64,000 nt of DNA from Methylomarinum sp965277025 (lineage in GTDB: Bacteria > Pseudomonadota > Gammaproteobacteria > Methylococcales > Methylomonadaceae): positions 3,782,001-3,846,000 of the forward strand of contig OZ255706.1 in NCBI GenBank assembly GCA_965277025.1, given 5' to 3'. Shown here piece by piece: positions 54,986 through 63,447 of the stretch; the first letter of the stretch is position 1; each line of letters starts with the position of its first letter. The notes beneath the pieces were generated by a model. That model saw only the letters and a list, made by a program, of their open reading frames with translations. It was not told where the DNA came from and ran no database searches. Both the position numbers and the translations under genes were made by a program.

Positions 54986-56089
54986 CTGATGTTACGCGCT
55001 ACGCCGGATAATTGATAAAATTTGAGGATGAACAAAGAGAAATTAGACCTGTACACAGACTATTTAATCAGCAATACGAGCTATGCGACGGCGACGGGTT
55101 TGTCGTCAATGTTAGATGGAGAAGTTAGCCATGATAGTGTCACGCGTTTTTTATCGTCCAGAGCGTATACATCAAAAGACCTCTGGCTGGAGGTTAAACG
55201 AACAGTCCGGAAGATTGAAGAAGAATCAGGGTGTTTGATTTTTGACGATACAATCCAGGAGAAGCAATGGACAGACGAGAATGAAGTCATTTGTTGGCAT
55301 TATGACCATTGCCAGGGGCGGTCAGTCAAAGGCATCAATCTATTGAATGCCTTGTATCATACGGGCAATGTTTCGATACCCGTAGCCTTTGAAGTGGTCA
55401 AAAAACCGATTCAGTTTTGTGATATCAAAACAAAGCAGGTTAAACGAATGGCTACGGTGACCAAAAATGAGCTGATGCGTGCGATGATTCAACAGTGTTT
55501 GAACAATCGGCTTCAATTTCGCTATGTGTTGATGGATAGCTGGTTTACGGCTAAAGAGAATCTGGAATTTATTGTTGACAAAGAGAAACATTTCATTGGG
55601 GCTTTAAAGGATAATCGCCTGGTGACGTTGAGCGTAGACGACAAGAAACAAGGAAAATTTACCCGTGTCAGTGACATTGCATTAGAGGATAAACAAGCAG
55701 TTCGCGGCTGGCTAAAAGGCTACCCACATGAAGTCTTGATTGTCCGGCGAATCTTTACAAACAAAGACGGCAGTACGGCAACCGTTAATCTGGTGTGCAG
55801 TGATTTAACATTAACGGGTAAAAAGGTTGCGGCAATCTATCAGAAACGCTGGAAAGTCGAAGAATTTCATAAATCATTGAAATCCAATGCCGGGTTGGCA
55901 AAGTCGCCTACTCGTACCCCAACAACACAAAACAATCATATTTTTATGGCCATTATGGCGGTCTTTAAACTGGAGTGTCTCAAAATAAAACACCAAACCA
56001 ATCATTTTGCTTTGAAGGCAAAATTATATATCAAGGCCATTCGGCAGGCTTTTGCTGAATTGCAACAATTCAAGACCGCGTAACATCAG
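54986..56089 (+). mobile_element. 1104-bp IS4/IS701-like element, copy 2
   Basis: Same CTGATGTTACGCG ends and length as 22801-23904. The flanks differ (TTTATAG on the left, TTAATAA on the right), so there is no clean target duplication. The left side is integron sequence and the right side is the start of a glycosyltransferase gene, so this copy marks a rearrangement joint. Confidence 0.9.
55028..56083 (+). CDS. IS4/IS701-like DDE transposase, copy 2
   Basis: 351 residues, intact, almost identical to the copy at 22807-23862. Motifs FDDTIQEKQW, MDSWFTAKENLEF and KRWKVEEFHKSLKS are unchanged. The two copies lie in opposite orientations about 31 kb apart. Confidence 0.92.
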   Translation: MNKEKLDLYTDYLISNTSYATATGLSSMLDGEVSHDSVTRFLSSRAYTSKDLWLEVKRTVRKIEEESGCLIFDDTIQEKQWTDENEVICWHYDHCQGRSVKGINLLNALYHTGNVSIPVAFEVVKKPIQFCDIKTKQVKRMATVTKNELMRAMIQQCLNNRLQFRYVLMDSWFTAKENLEFIVDKEKHFIGALKDNRLVTLSVDDKKQGKFTRVSDIALEDKQAVRGWLKGYPHEVLIVRRIFTNKDGSTATVNLVCSDLTLTGKKVAAIYQKRWKVEEFHKSLKSNAGLAKSPTRTPTTQNNHIFMAIMAVFKLECLKIKHQTNHFALKAKLYIKAIRQAFAELQQFKTA

Positions 56090-56201
56090 TTAATAATTGT
56101 TTGAGTTGATTAAACTGATTGGCCATTCCTCCATATGGCGGAGGTTCAGGCCCAATCAAGCCTAATTTAAGTGATTCAATGGCCCGATGTTTTGCATTCA
56201 T
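56090..56201 (-). pseudogene. N-terminal fragment of a glycosyltransferase
   Basis: The minus strand from the ATG at 56201 reads KLGLIGPEPPPYGGMANQFNQLKQLL, the typical N-terminus of a GT4-family glycosyltransferase (GPLPPPxGGMAxQ). It begins 1 bp after the ugd stop, so it was the next gene of that operon. It is cut after about 37 codons by the insertion sequence, and the remainder is absent from the window. Confidence 0.85.
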
Positions 56202-56202
56202 T

Positions 56203-57540
56203 TCAATGACTAATGGCTCGTCCGCGTCCAATCGCATAATACTGTATGCCTTGCTTTTCCAACATTTTCGGCTGATAAAGATTACGCCCATCGAACACCA
56301 CTTTGTCTGAGAGCTTTTCCTTTAACAAATCAAAATCAGGGCTCCAGAAGTTTTTCCATTCAGTCACAATCACCAGGGCATTTGCGCCTTCTAGCGCCTG
56401 GTCTTGCGATTCGACCAGTTGCAAACCTTTTTTATCGCCATATATCCGCCTGGCTTCATCCATCGCTTCAGGGTCATAAGCCTTAACGGCCGCGCCGGCA
56501 TCGATCAAGGCTTCCAGAATGACCCGGCTGGGCGCTTCGCGCATGTCATCGGTTTTGGGTTTAAACGCCAACCCCCATAAAGCAAAGGTTTTTCCATGCA
56601 AATCATCGCCATAATGCTGTTTGATTTTATTTACCAGCACCTGTTTCTGCCGGGCATTGACATTTTCCACGGCGCTCAGCAATTCAGCGCTGTAACCGAC
56701 CTGCTCAGCGGTTCTTTCCATGGCTTTGACATCCTTTGGAAAACAGGAGCCGCCATAACCACAGCCGGGATAAATGAATGAATAGCCAATACGGGAATCA
56801 GAACCGATGCCATTACGCACCTGCTCGATATCCGCGCCCAGGCGTTCGGCCAGATTGGACAGTTCGTTCATAAAACTGATTTTGGTAGCCAACATGGCAT
56901 TGGCGGCGTATTTGGTCAGCTCAGCCGAACGCACATCCATGACAATCACTCTTTCATGACTGCGATTGAACGGGGCGTACAGGGCCTTTAACAATTCAGC
57001 TGTGCGCGGATTATCGGTGCCGACGACGATGCGATCCGGCTTCATAAAATCATCTATCGCCGCACCTTCTTTCAAAAATTCCGGGTTGGACACCACATCA
57101 AAGTCAATTTCGACACCTCGCTGCTGCTGGGTTTGCGCTATCACGTCCTTGACCTTATCGGCTGTTCCCACCGGTACGGTAGACTTGTCGACCACGACTT
57201 TGTAATCATTCATGTGCTCGGCAATCGATTTGGCCACCTGCAAGACATATTGCAAATCAGCCGAGCCGTCTTCATCCGGCGGGGTGCCAACTGCAATGAA
57301 TTGAAAGACGCCATGATCAACGCCTTCGGCAATATCGGTGGTGAATTTTACCCGACCGGCGGCCATATTTTCCTTGACCATACTGTCCAGACCAGGCTCA
57401 TAAATCGGCACGATCCCTTGGTTGAGCTTATCGATTTTGTCCTGGTCAATATCGACGCAGACCACATCGTTACCTACTTCAGCCAGACAAATACCGGTAA
57501 CCAGACCGACATAACCCGTTCCAAAAATCGTCACTTTCAT
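56203..57540 (-). CDS. ugd: UDP-glucose 6-dehydrogenase
   Basis: 445 residues. Oxidises UDP-glucose to UDP-glucuronate for polysaccharide synthesis. NAD site IFGTGYVGLVTGICLAEVG, substrate region KSTVPVGTADKV and SNPEFLKEGAAIDDFMKPDRIVVG, catalytic Cys in GCGYGGSCFPKDV, and NMR-type closing ALWGLAFKPKTDDMREAPS. Full length. It belongs to the polysaccharide genes on its strand. Confidence 0.97.
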   Translation of the reverse strand: MKVTIFGTGYVGLVTGICLAEVGNDVVCVDIDQDKIDKLNQGIVPIYEPGLDSMVKENMAAGRVKFTTDIAEGVDHGVFQFIAVGTPPDEDGSADLQYVLQVAKSIAEHMNDYKVVVDKSTVPVGTADKVKDVIAQTQQQRGVEIDFDVVSNPEFLKEGAAIDDFMKPDRIVVGTDNPRTAELLKALYAPFNRSHERVIVMDVRSAELTKYAANAMLATKISFMNELSNLAERLGADIEQVRNGIGSDSRIGYSFIYPGCGYGGSCFPKDVKAMERTAEQVGYSAELLSAVENVNARQKQVLVNKIKQHYGDDLHGKTFALWGLAFKPKTDDMREAPSRVILEALIDAGAAVKAYDPEAMDEARRIYGDKKGLQLVESQDQALEGANALVIVTEWKNFWSPDFDLLKEKLSDKVVFDGRNLYQPKMLEKQGIQYYAIGRGRAISH

Positions 57541-57589
57541 AATGCTTTTAACTTTCCTTACTATCTAATGTTACGAACATCCAACCATT

Positions 57590-57860
57590 GATTCCCACGC
57601 ATAAGTTTTCAAGTGTAGGATGGGTAGAACGAAGTGAAACCCATCAAAAATAGTTGTAAACGATGGGGTTCGCTATCACTCTCGGCAACTGCTCCTGCGT
57701 TGCTCTACCTCCTGCATCCATGCAGTCGGACCCATCCTACCTTCTTGTTTCCACGCAGGAGCATGGGAACAAGGCAACTTATTCACCTGGTTCCCATGCT
57801 CCCGCGTGGGAACCCATACCGGCGTTATTCACTCCCACGCCTGAGCATAATAACGAAACT
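57590..57860. repeat. Hairpin-repeat-filled gap between ugd and the glycosyltransferase
   Basis: The 329-bp gap contains GTAGGATGGG (57615) and its inverse CCCATCCTAC (57731-57740), GTTTCCACGCAGGAGCATGGGAAC (57747-57770), and GTTCCCATGCTCCCGCGTGGGAAC (57790-57813). These are related in sequence to the hairpins at 43503 and 50870. No gene is seen here. Confidence 0.8.
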
Positions 57861-57869
57861 GCTTTTCCC

Positions 57870-59081
57870 TTAATGATTCAAAAGGTCTTGATAAACCGAT
57901 TCATATCTGGCCACGCTGTTTGGCCAATTGCGTTCCTGCTCCACAAACTGACGGCCTCGTTGATGCAAAGACTGCCATTGTGAATCATTGGCCAGTAAAT
58001 CCAAAACGGTATCCGCTAACGACTGGCAGCTGTTCGCCTGAAACAGATAGCCATTTTCTCGATCGCTGATCAGTTCTTTATGGCCGCCGACATCCGACGC
58101 GACGACCAGCCGCCCTTGCGCCATCGCTTCCAGTGGTTTCAATGGCGTGACCAGTTCGGTCAGGCGCATCGGTAATCTGGGATAAACGAAAATATCGACC
58201 AGATTGTAATAGTCTTGCACCTGATCATGAGGCACCCTGCCGGTGAAGATGACTTTATCCTGCAACCCCAAATCGGCCACTTTCTGTTTTATCAGAGACT
58301 CCTGAGGGCCACCGCCCACCAACAGAAGCCTGACATCCGGCCTGCCGCTTAAAATTCCCGGTAACGCATCCAGCAACAATGGCAAGCCTTCATAGGCATA
58401 AAAAGAACCGATAAAGCCAAGCACTGTTTTATCGCTTAAGTTCAGCTTCTGTTGTAATTCAGGCTTGGCTTTTTCAGCATAGCTGAATTTCTCGATATCC
58501 ACAGCATTGGGAATCACGGTGATTTTATTCTCATCGATGCCGCGTTTGGCAATGTCTTGTCTCAATCCTTCGCAAATCGTGGTAATGGCATCCGCCTGTT
58601 TAAACACATGGGTTTCCAGGGCATGTGTCAGCCGATAGCGAAAACTGCCTTCAGATGTCGTGCCATGATCGACCGCCGCATCTTCCCAAAAGGCGCGGCA
58701 TTCATAAACCAGTGGAATATTGAATTTTCGACTGGCTTTCAACGCTGCAAGGCCGTTCAAGGCCGGAGAATGGGCATGCAGAATATCGGGCTGAATCCCG
58801 GGAATAATCTCATCCAGTCTTTTTTCCAGCGATTTGACCACCGCCCACTGGTTAAAAAGTGGAATTTTTGAAATAATTTTGCTTAACGCTGGCGAGCGGT
58901 AAAAATCCAGTCCATCGACTGTTTCCTTATCACTTTTGACATTCAATTGCTTGGCTGATGTCACATGAAACGTCCGCCAACCCCGTTTTCTTTGCTGTTC
59001 TAAAATAGCCCGGGTTCTAAACGTATACCCACTATGCAAGGGAATGGAGTGATCCAGAATATGCAGAATTTTTAAATCCAT
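57870..59081 (-). CDS. GT4 glycosyltransferase, exosortase-A-cluster type
   Basis: 403 residues from the ATG at 59081. KILHILDHSIPLHSGYTFRTRAILEQQ at the start is the hallmark of the exosortase A/PEP-CTERM-associated glycosyltransferases (residues 4-30; shown as key block ILDHSIPLHSGYTFR). A GT-B C-domain follows with VIPNAVDIEKF, LGFIGSFYAYEGL, and the nucleotide-sugar-binding PLKPLEAMAQGRLVVASDVGGHKE. It likely assembles an exopolysaccharide together with the neighbouring ugd and the genes upstream. Confidence 0.9.
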   Translation of the reverse strand: MDLKILHILDHSIPLHSGYTFRTRAILEQQRKRGWRTFHVTSAKQLNVKSDKETVDGLDFYRSPALSKIISKIPLFNQWAVVKSLEKRLDEIIPGIQPDILHAHSPALNGLAALKASRKFNIPLVYECRAFWEDAAVDHGTTSEGSFRYRLTHALETHVFKQADAITTICEGLRQDIAKRGIDENKITVIPNAVDIEKFSYAEKAKPELQQKLNLSDKTVLGFIGSFYAYEGLPLLLDALPGILSGRPDVRLLLVGGGPQESLIKQKVADLGLQDKVIFTGRVPHDQVQDYYNLVDIFVYPRLPMRLTELVTPLKPLEAMAQGRLVVASDVGGHKELISDRENGYLFQANSCQSLADTVLDLLANDSQWQSLHQRGRQFVEQERNWPNSVARYESVYQDLLNH

Positions 59082-59142
59082 ATTTTTTATTTTTGCTGGA
59101 TGGGGGAAACAAGGCGGATGAGTCATATTGGCATAATACCCG

Positions 59143-59970
59143 TTATTTCAAGCCAGCAATTTCCTGACCGCTCAGTCCTGTAATCTCTGCTATATCTTCA
59201 ACCGGCATACCTTTCGCCAGTAATTTTCTGGCGACGATGCAAGCCTTTTTTTTGGCGCCCTGCTCTATCCCTTGCTCTATCCCTTGCTCTATTCCTTGCT
59301 CAACGCCTTTTTCCAGGCCCATTACAAAACTGGGTAATTTTTCTATTTCGATATGTAACATTTCATACTCCTGCTGAATATCCAGGTTTAGATTTCGATT
59401 TGTCGCCAGAATTTCCAGCATGCCAATATATTCGCGCAATTGCTGATTATTATCACGGGTCAGCCTGACCAGATTCAGTAATATTTCATGGACAACTTCG
59501 CGATTTGTCCGTCCATCAAAATCACACAATATCGCCATCACCACCGCATCAGGCGTATTACGCGCCAGAAAATCACGATAGTTTTTCTGATGCATATCAA
59601 TAACTACATAGTGGTATTGTAGCTGCCCGGTAATGATGCCATCGGCCATGTTCAATGGTTTGCGGCCAATATACAGCAAATATTGAATAATTTTTTCACC
59701 CGGATACTGCAAACGCAAATCGATAAAATATCGCAACATGCGTTCTGGCATGATTTCCTGATTTTGATTCTGGATTTCAAGATGTAAAATAAATGCATCC
59801 TGATTCTGATCCACCACTCTGGCACATAAATCGGCGCGCCGGTCTTCAATGCGTTGTTGCTCAGTTTCCAGCAACTCGGCGCTGGTCAGTTCCAACTCAA
59901 ACAAATAGGTCGCGACATCAACCAGTATGCGTTTGAAAATCCGCTTGGAAATAATATCCTTCTCGCCCAT
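59143..59970 (-). CDS. Rpn/YhgA-like PD-(D/E)XK nuclease
   Basis: 275 residues from the ATG at 59970, which overlaps the preceding stop (TGATG). The N-terminal nuclease domain contains RRADLCARVVDQNQDAFILHLEIQNQNQ (Asp and Glu-x-Gln of the PD-DXK core) and PERMLRYFIDLRLQYPGE. The tail has GIEQ repeated three times after GLEKGVEQ, then KACIVARKLLAKGMPVEDIAEITGLS, the usual Rpn C-terminus. Rpn proteins promote RecA-independent recombination and have been proposed as defence or mobile genes. It is a guest in a polysaccharide operon. Confidence 0.88.
   Translation of the reverse strand: MGEKDIISKRIFKRILVDVATYLFELELTSAELLETEQQRIEDRRADLCARVVDQNQDAFILHLEIQNQNQEIMPERMLRYFIDLRLQYPGEKIIQYLLYIGRKPLNMADGIITGQLQYHYVVIDMHQKNYRDFLARNTPDAVVMAILCDFDGRTNREVVHEILLNLVRLTRDNNQQLREYIGMLEILATNRNLNLDIQQEYEMLHIEIEKLPSFVMGLEKGVEQGIEQGIEQGIEQGAKKKACIVARKLLAKGMPVEDIAEITGLSGQEIAGLK
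59261..59308. repeat. 12-bp tandem repeat in the Rpn gene
   Basis: TGCTCTATCCCT at 59261 and 59273, TGCTCTATTCCT at 59285 and a degenerate TGCTCAACGCCT at 59297. The unit is a multiple of three, so copy-number change alters the length of the GIEQ tail without a frameshift. Confidence 0.9.
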
Positions 59971-61028
59971 CAGTGCGCCGTCTTCCCCGTCAGTCGCATC
60001 CAGCTTTTTCGCAATAAATGCGGTATCAACAAGTATAGCGGCATTTTCAGCCAATGAGAGCGAATATACAGAAAAAACCTTGCTAATCCCGTCCAACGAT
60101 CATTACAACTGGGGTGGTCAGGCATCAGCGCGCGCAGAAACAAAAAATCCATAACACGACCCTTTTCTGGCAAACGGGAGGCTATATGTTCAACACCCGG
60201 CGTATCAAACCGAATTTTTGTATAACGCAAGGCATCATGCAAAACCGCTTCAAGCCCTAACTCATGCGCCCGTTGCAACAATTTATCAAAAAACGCGGCA
60301 TCCTGTTCAGAAAACTGCCTCAACAGCAAATCCAGATCATGCAAATCGCGCAAGCTATTTTCAAATTCGCCGCCATAAAATAAATGACTGGCGCTATGCA
60401 GCACCATATCCTCCGCTTTCAGCATCCACAATCCGGTGCCGGGAATCGGCGCGATATTATCCAGTAATTTTTCCGGATCGGGACAAACCACGCTGGTTTT
60501 GGGCAAAATATTATGATGAATATCCAGACTGGTGTGTCGCTCAATATGTTGCATGGGCGGCAACTCATGCATCCAGCGTTCATAATATTGCCGGTCATAG
60601 TCATCCAGTTTTTCAGCAAACCAGCCATGCCAAATCAGCGTGTTTTTAACCCGCTCCAACTCAGGCTCCGGTACCAGAATATCGATATCATTGAACACCC
60701 GTCCGGTTCCAGCGTTTAATCCGGCCGCTGCATAAGCGCTCCCTTTCAGCAACACCAGCGGCAATTGCATTTGCTTAAAAACATCGCCCAGTAAATGCAG
60801 CTCCCAGCGTAAAATTCGTTGTTGCGAGTCAAAAAATATTTTGGCTGACTCAAAATGCGGCCTGACATATTCTGGAATCACATCGGGTTTCTGCCTTAAT
60901 GCAAAAACCGCCAGCCTTTCCAGCAAACCGGCCACACGCGCCTGCTTGAGCAGTGTTTACCATTCACAAGCGGTTTCCGGCCAGCGAACCTCTTGTCTGA
61001 GCGCGTTAATCAACAAAAACTTACTCAC
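59970..61028 (-). pseudogene. NTP_transf_5 nucleotidyltransferase, in-frame stop near its start
   Basis: Frame from a GTG at 61028 (overlapping the preceding gene's stop by 8 nt) with LLINALRQEVRWPETACEW, then TAA at 60957-60959, then TLLKQARVAGLLERLAVFAL in the same frame. The nucleotidyltransferase core is LLKGSAYAAAGLNAGTGRVFNDIDILVPE, with the GR...DIDILV metal motif, and RHTSLDIHHNIL. The downstream part could begin at the GTG at 60935 (321 residues), keeping the active site but losing the first ~31 residues. In exosortase clusters this gene usually follows an HprK-like kinase, as here. Confidence 0.85.
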
Positions 61029-61079
61029 TTTCGGTCACCAACCGCTCAAAACAATCGATGGCTTTGGCGAAATCTATAG
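61021..61079 (-). pseudogene. Last 18 codons of an HprK-related kinase
   Basis: The minus strand reads IDFAKAIDCFERLVTESE-stop, resembling the end of HprK-related kinase A proteins that precede the NTP_transf_5 gene in exosortase clusters. It is cut by the IS3 element at 61080. Identification leans on gene order because so little remains. Confidence 0.55.
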
Positions 61080-61139
61080 TGGACCCCGTAATCCGGACAA
61101 TAGTTTAAACTATGACTATTGAAAAAAGAGGTACAAAAA

Positions 61140-61433
61140 ATGAGCGAAAAAAAACGGAAAACCTTTAGCGGGGCGCAAAAGGCCAAAATCGCGCTGGAAG
61201 CGGTTAAGAACATCAAAACGATCAATGAGATTGCTCAAGAGAATGAAGTCCATCCATCTCAGGTAAGCCAATGGAAAAAGGAACTGTTGGCCAATGCGGG
61301 AAGCCTGTTTGAAGGCAAACGCGGGCCGAAAGCGGTGAAGGCGCAAGACAATCCGGACCGTCTGTACGCCAAAATCGGGCAGTTGAATATGGAACTGGAT
61401 TGGCTTAAAAAAAAGTCCGGGATCAGCCTATGA
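61140..61433 (+). CDS. IS3-family OrfA
   Basis: 97 residues from the ATG at 61140 (an earlier ATG at 61119 lacks a better ribosome site). Helix-turn-helix KIALEAVKNIKTINEIAQENEVHPSQVSQWKKE and a leucine-zipper tail (LYAKIGQLNMELDWLKKKSG). It overlaps orfB by ATGA, and an A-rich run (CTTAAAAAAAAG) lies near the end, suitable for frameshifting. Confidence 0.92.
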   Translation: MSEKKRKTFSGAQKAKIALEAVKNIKTINEIAQENEVHPSQVSQWKKELLANAGSLFEGKRGPKAVKAQDNPDRLYAKIGQLNMELDWLKKKSGISL

Positions 61434-62350
61434 TCACGCGTCAAAGCTGGGTGGATCAAAAAGATGAGTTGGCGTTAAGTCGGCAATGCCAGTTATTGAA
61501 CGTTACCCGCTCAGTAATCCATGAACAGAAAAAACGCCAACAACAGCCGGTGTCTGCTGAAGATCAGCAACTGTTGCGGTTGCTCGACGAAGAATATAGC
61601 CGGCATCCTTTTTATGGCTCACGCCGTATGACAAAGTATTTACGCGGCCCTAACCATCAGGTCAACCGCAAACGGGTTCAGCCGCTGATGCGCATACTGG
61701 GGCTGGTCGGCATGGCGCCGGGCCCGAACACCAGTAAGCCGCATCCTGAGCATAAAGTCTATCCCTATCTGTTAAGAGGCGTCGAGGTGACACGCCCCAA
61801 CCAGGTTTGGAGTACCGACATCACCTATATCCGACTGCCGCAAGGATTTGTTTATCTGGTGGCCATCATGGATTGGTACAGCCGAAAAGTATTGGCATGG
61901 CAACTTTCCAATACCATGGACAGCGCGTTTTGCGTAAATTGTCTGGAGCAGGCCATCAAGACCTATGGCACACCGGAGATATTTAATACCGACCAGGGCG
62001 CACAGTTCACCAGCGCGGACTTCACCGGGGTATTGAGTCAGCATGGCGTGACCATCAGCATGGATGGCCGGGGACGGGCCCTGGACAATATCTTTGTTGA
62101 ACGACTCTGGCGCACAGTGAAATATGAAGAAGTTTATTTGAAGCAATACGGCAACCTGCAAGCACTGTCAGCGGGGTTGACGGACTACTTTGCCTTTTAC
62201 AACAGCGAACGACCGCATCAGTCGTTAGGCTATGAAACGCCAGACAGGGTTTATCAATTCGCCACGGGAGGTGGCGCTAGAATCGTGGATAAATATAATG
62301 CCGGCACTGCCAAGCAGACGCCGGGTGAAAATATGGGCCAGAGCCATTGA
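61430..62350 (+). CDS. IS3-family OrfB integrase
   Basis: 306 residues with an rve DDE core: WSTDITYIRLPQGFVYLVAIMD (D), FNTDQGAQFTS (D), and SMDGRGRALDNIFVERLWRTVKYEEVY (E with K). HTH_21 region FYGSRRMTKYLR precedes it. Intact; together with OrfA it should be an active transposase. Confidence 0.94.
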   Translation: MITRQSWVDQKDELALSRQCQLLNVTRSVIHEQKKRQQQPVSAEDQQLLRLLDEEYSRHPFYGSRRMTKYLRGPNHQVNRKRVQPLMRILGLVGMAPGPNTSKPHPEHKVYPYLLRGVEVTRPNQVWSTDITYIRLPQGFVYLVAIMDWYSRKVLAWQLSNTMDSAFCVNCLEQAIKTYGTPEIFNTDQGAQFTSADFTGVLSQHGVTISMDGRGRALDNIFVERLWRTVKYEEVYLKQYGNLQALSAGLTDYFAFYNSERPHQSLGYETPDRVYQFATGGGARIVDKYNAGTAKQTPGENMGQSH

Positions 62351-62415
62351 GCCTGACTGTTATGAGGGTTCTATCTTAAATTCTCTAATAATTTGTCTGG
62401 ACAATGGGGTCCACT

Positions 62416-62767
62416 TTAATAAGTTCACTACCTGATGAAGAAAAAACCGCTGTTTTTGACAAGAAAGCATTTACCGAACAACATGATAGGCATTGGCAGA
62501 TTGAGCAATATCATCGGGCAATAAAGCAGGTGTGTAATATTGAGCGGTTCCAGGTTCGCAATAAAAGAGCAATAAATAATCATATTTTTTCTGCAATTTG
62601 TGGCTTTGTTCAATTACAAAAATTGAGCTTTGCAGACGTGATTAATAATTGCTATAGCGTACAGCGGAATTTATTCAACGATGTTATGGCTTCGTTTATC
62701 GACACCTTTATGCCAAATATGAATCATTTAATCCCAAAATTTCGATCTGTTGTCAATGCGTAACTTC
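62416..62767 (+). mobile_element. Truncated 17-bp-repeat element (3' end only)
   Basis: Contains the last third of the transposase (YHRAIKQVCNIERFQVRNKRA) without the 4-bp duplication found at 24749. It ends with the same right terminus, TGTCAATGCGTAACTTC, followed by TA. Its left part was replaced by the IS3 element. Confidence 0.9.
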
Positions 62768-62770
62768 TAA

Positions 62771-62983
62771 AAGTTTCTTTCTATTGAGCCTCTACTCGAA
62801 TATCTGGGAAAAATTGATTTAAGTGAGATCAGCTGGGTCATTGTCGGTGGAGAATCTGGAAACAAAGCCAGACGAATGATGCCATTTTGGGTAGAGGATA
62901 TTCATCGTCAATGCCAACAGAACCAGGTGCCTTTCTTTTTCAAACAATGGGGAACCTGGGTACGCATGAGCTTTGCCACTTGA
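62771..62983 (+). pseudogene. DUF5131 (phage Gp37/Gp68-like) fragment
   Basis: 71 codons reading FLSIEPLLEYLGKIDLSEISWVIVGGESG and PFFFKQWGTW (shown as motif blocks), the C-terminal region of DUF5131 proteins. The upstream portion is missing because the TA-flanked element end lies directly before it. Beyond GTW the frame ends quickly; an overlapping frame (to 63093) ending LSAAMKDWELRRKRLNEM is unrecognised. Confidence 0.8.
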
Positions 62984-63093
62984 AGGAACACAATCACAGC
63001 CAGGTATTTTATAAACTGCTATCGGCGGCGATGAAGGATTGGGAGTTGAGGCGGAAACGGCTCAATGAAATGGTGGAGGTGAGGTTTGTTTGA

Positions 63094-63447
63094 CCTAACG
63101 CCCAAAAGTTGTCATTGCTAATTTTTCAAGTTACAACGGGGTTAATTAACCAAAAGAACGGTTTGTCCGGCTATCCCTCTGAAACCCTTGGTACCTGTAA
63201 CGGCCCGCAAACATAAATCACAGGAACTGCAAACATCGCTATTTTGGACTCAAATTATTTGCAAATATAAAATCAGAACGAAACCCAATTGCCAATAGAG
63301 GTGCATCTTTCTGGTTGAAGGTCTGCGGACGACCCAATCCAGCCATTCGATCAATCACGTTTAAAAGGGATAACGCGGAGGATGAGATTTACTGTAGTGA
63401 CCCAGACTTGATCCGACTGACCCCGAATATTTTATGAAGAGGTAAAA
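63094..63447. other. 354-bp region without a recognisable gene
   Basis: Several short stop-rich frames, no clear repeats, and a stretch (about 63395-63420, AGTGACCCAGACTTGATCCGAC) that looks like the end of an insertion sequence but has no visible partner. Nothing can be assigned. Confidence 0.5.

Larger units (their letters stand above)
61080..62413 (+). mobile_element. IS3-family element, about 1334 bp
   Basis: Ends TGGACCCCGTAATCCGGACAA (61080) and the inverse of TGGACCCCATTGTCCAGACAA (ending 62413), imperfect in the middle. The flanks are unrelated: polysaccharide-kinase coding sequence on the left, an IS fragment on the right. There is no 3-4 bp duplication, so this insertion is also a rearrangement joint. 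Confidence 0.9.

Noticed and set aside
22801..56089. Inversion by recombination between the two 1104-bp elements in this window
   Set aside because: Copy 1 keeps matching flanks within the inner IS66, so its flanks were not exchanged with those of copy 2.
62887..63093. A 68-codon gene overlapping the DUF5131 fragment
   Set aside because: It overlaps a better-supported frame, lacks a ribosome site and has no recognisable family; probably decay debris.
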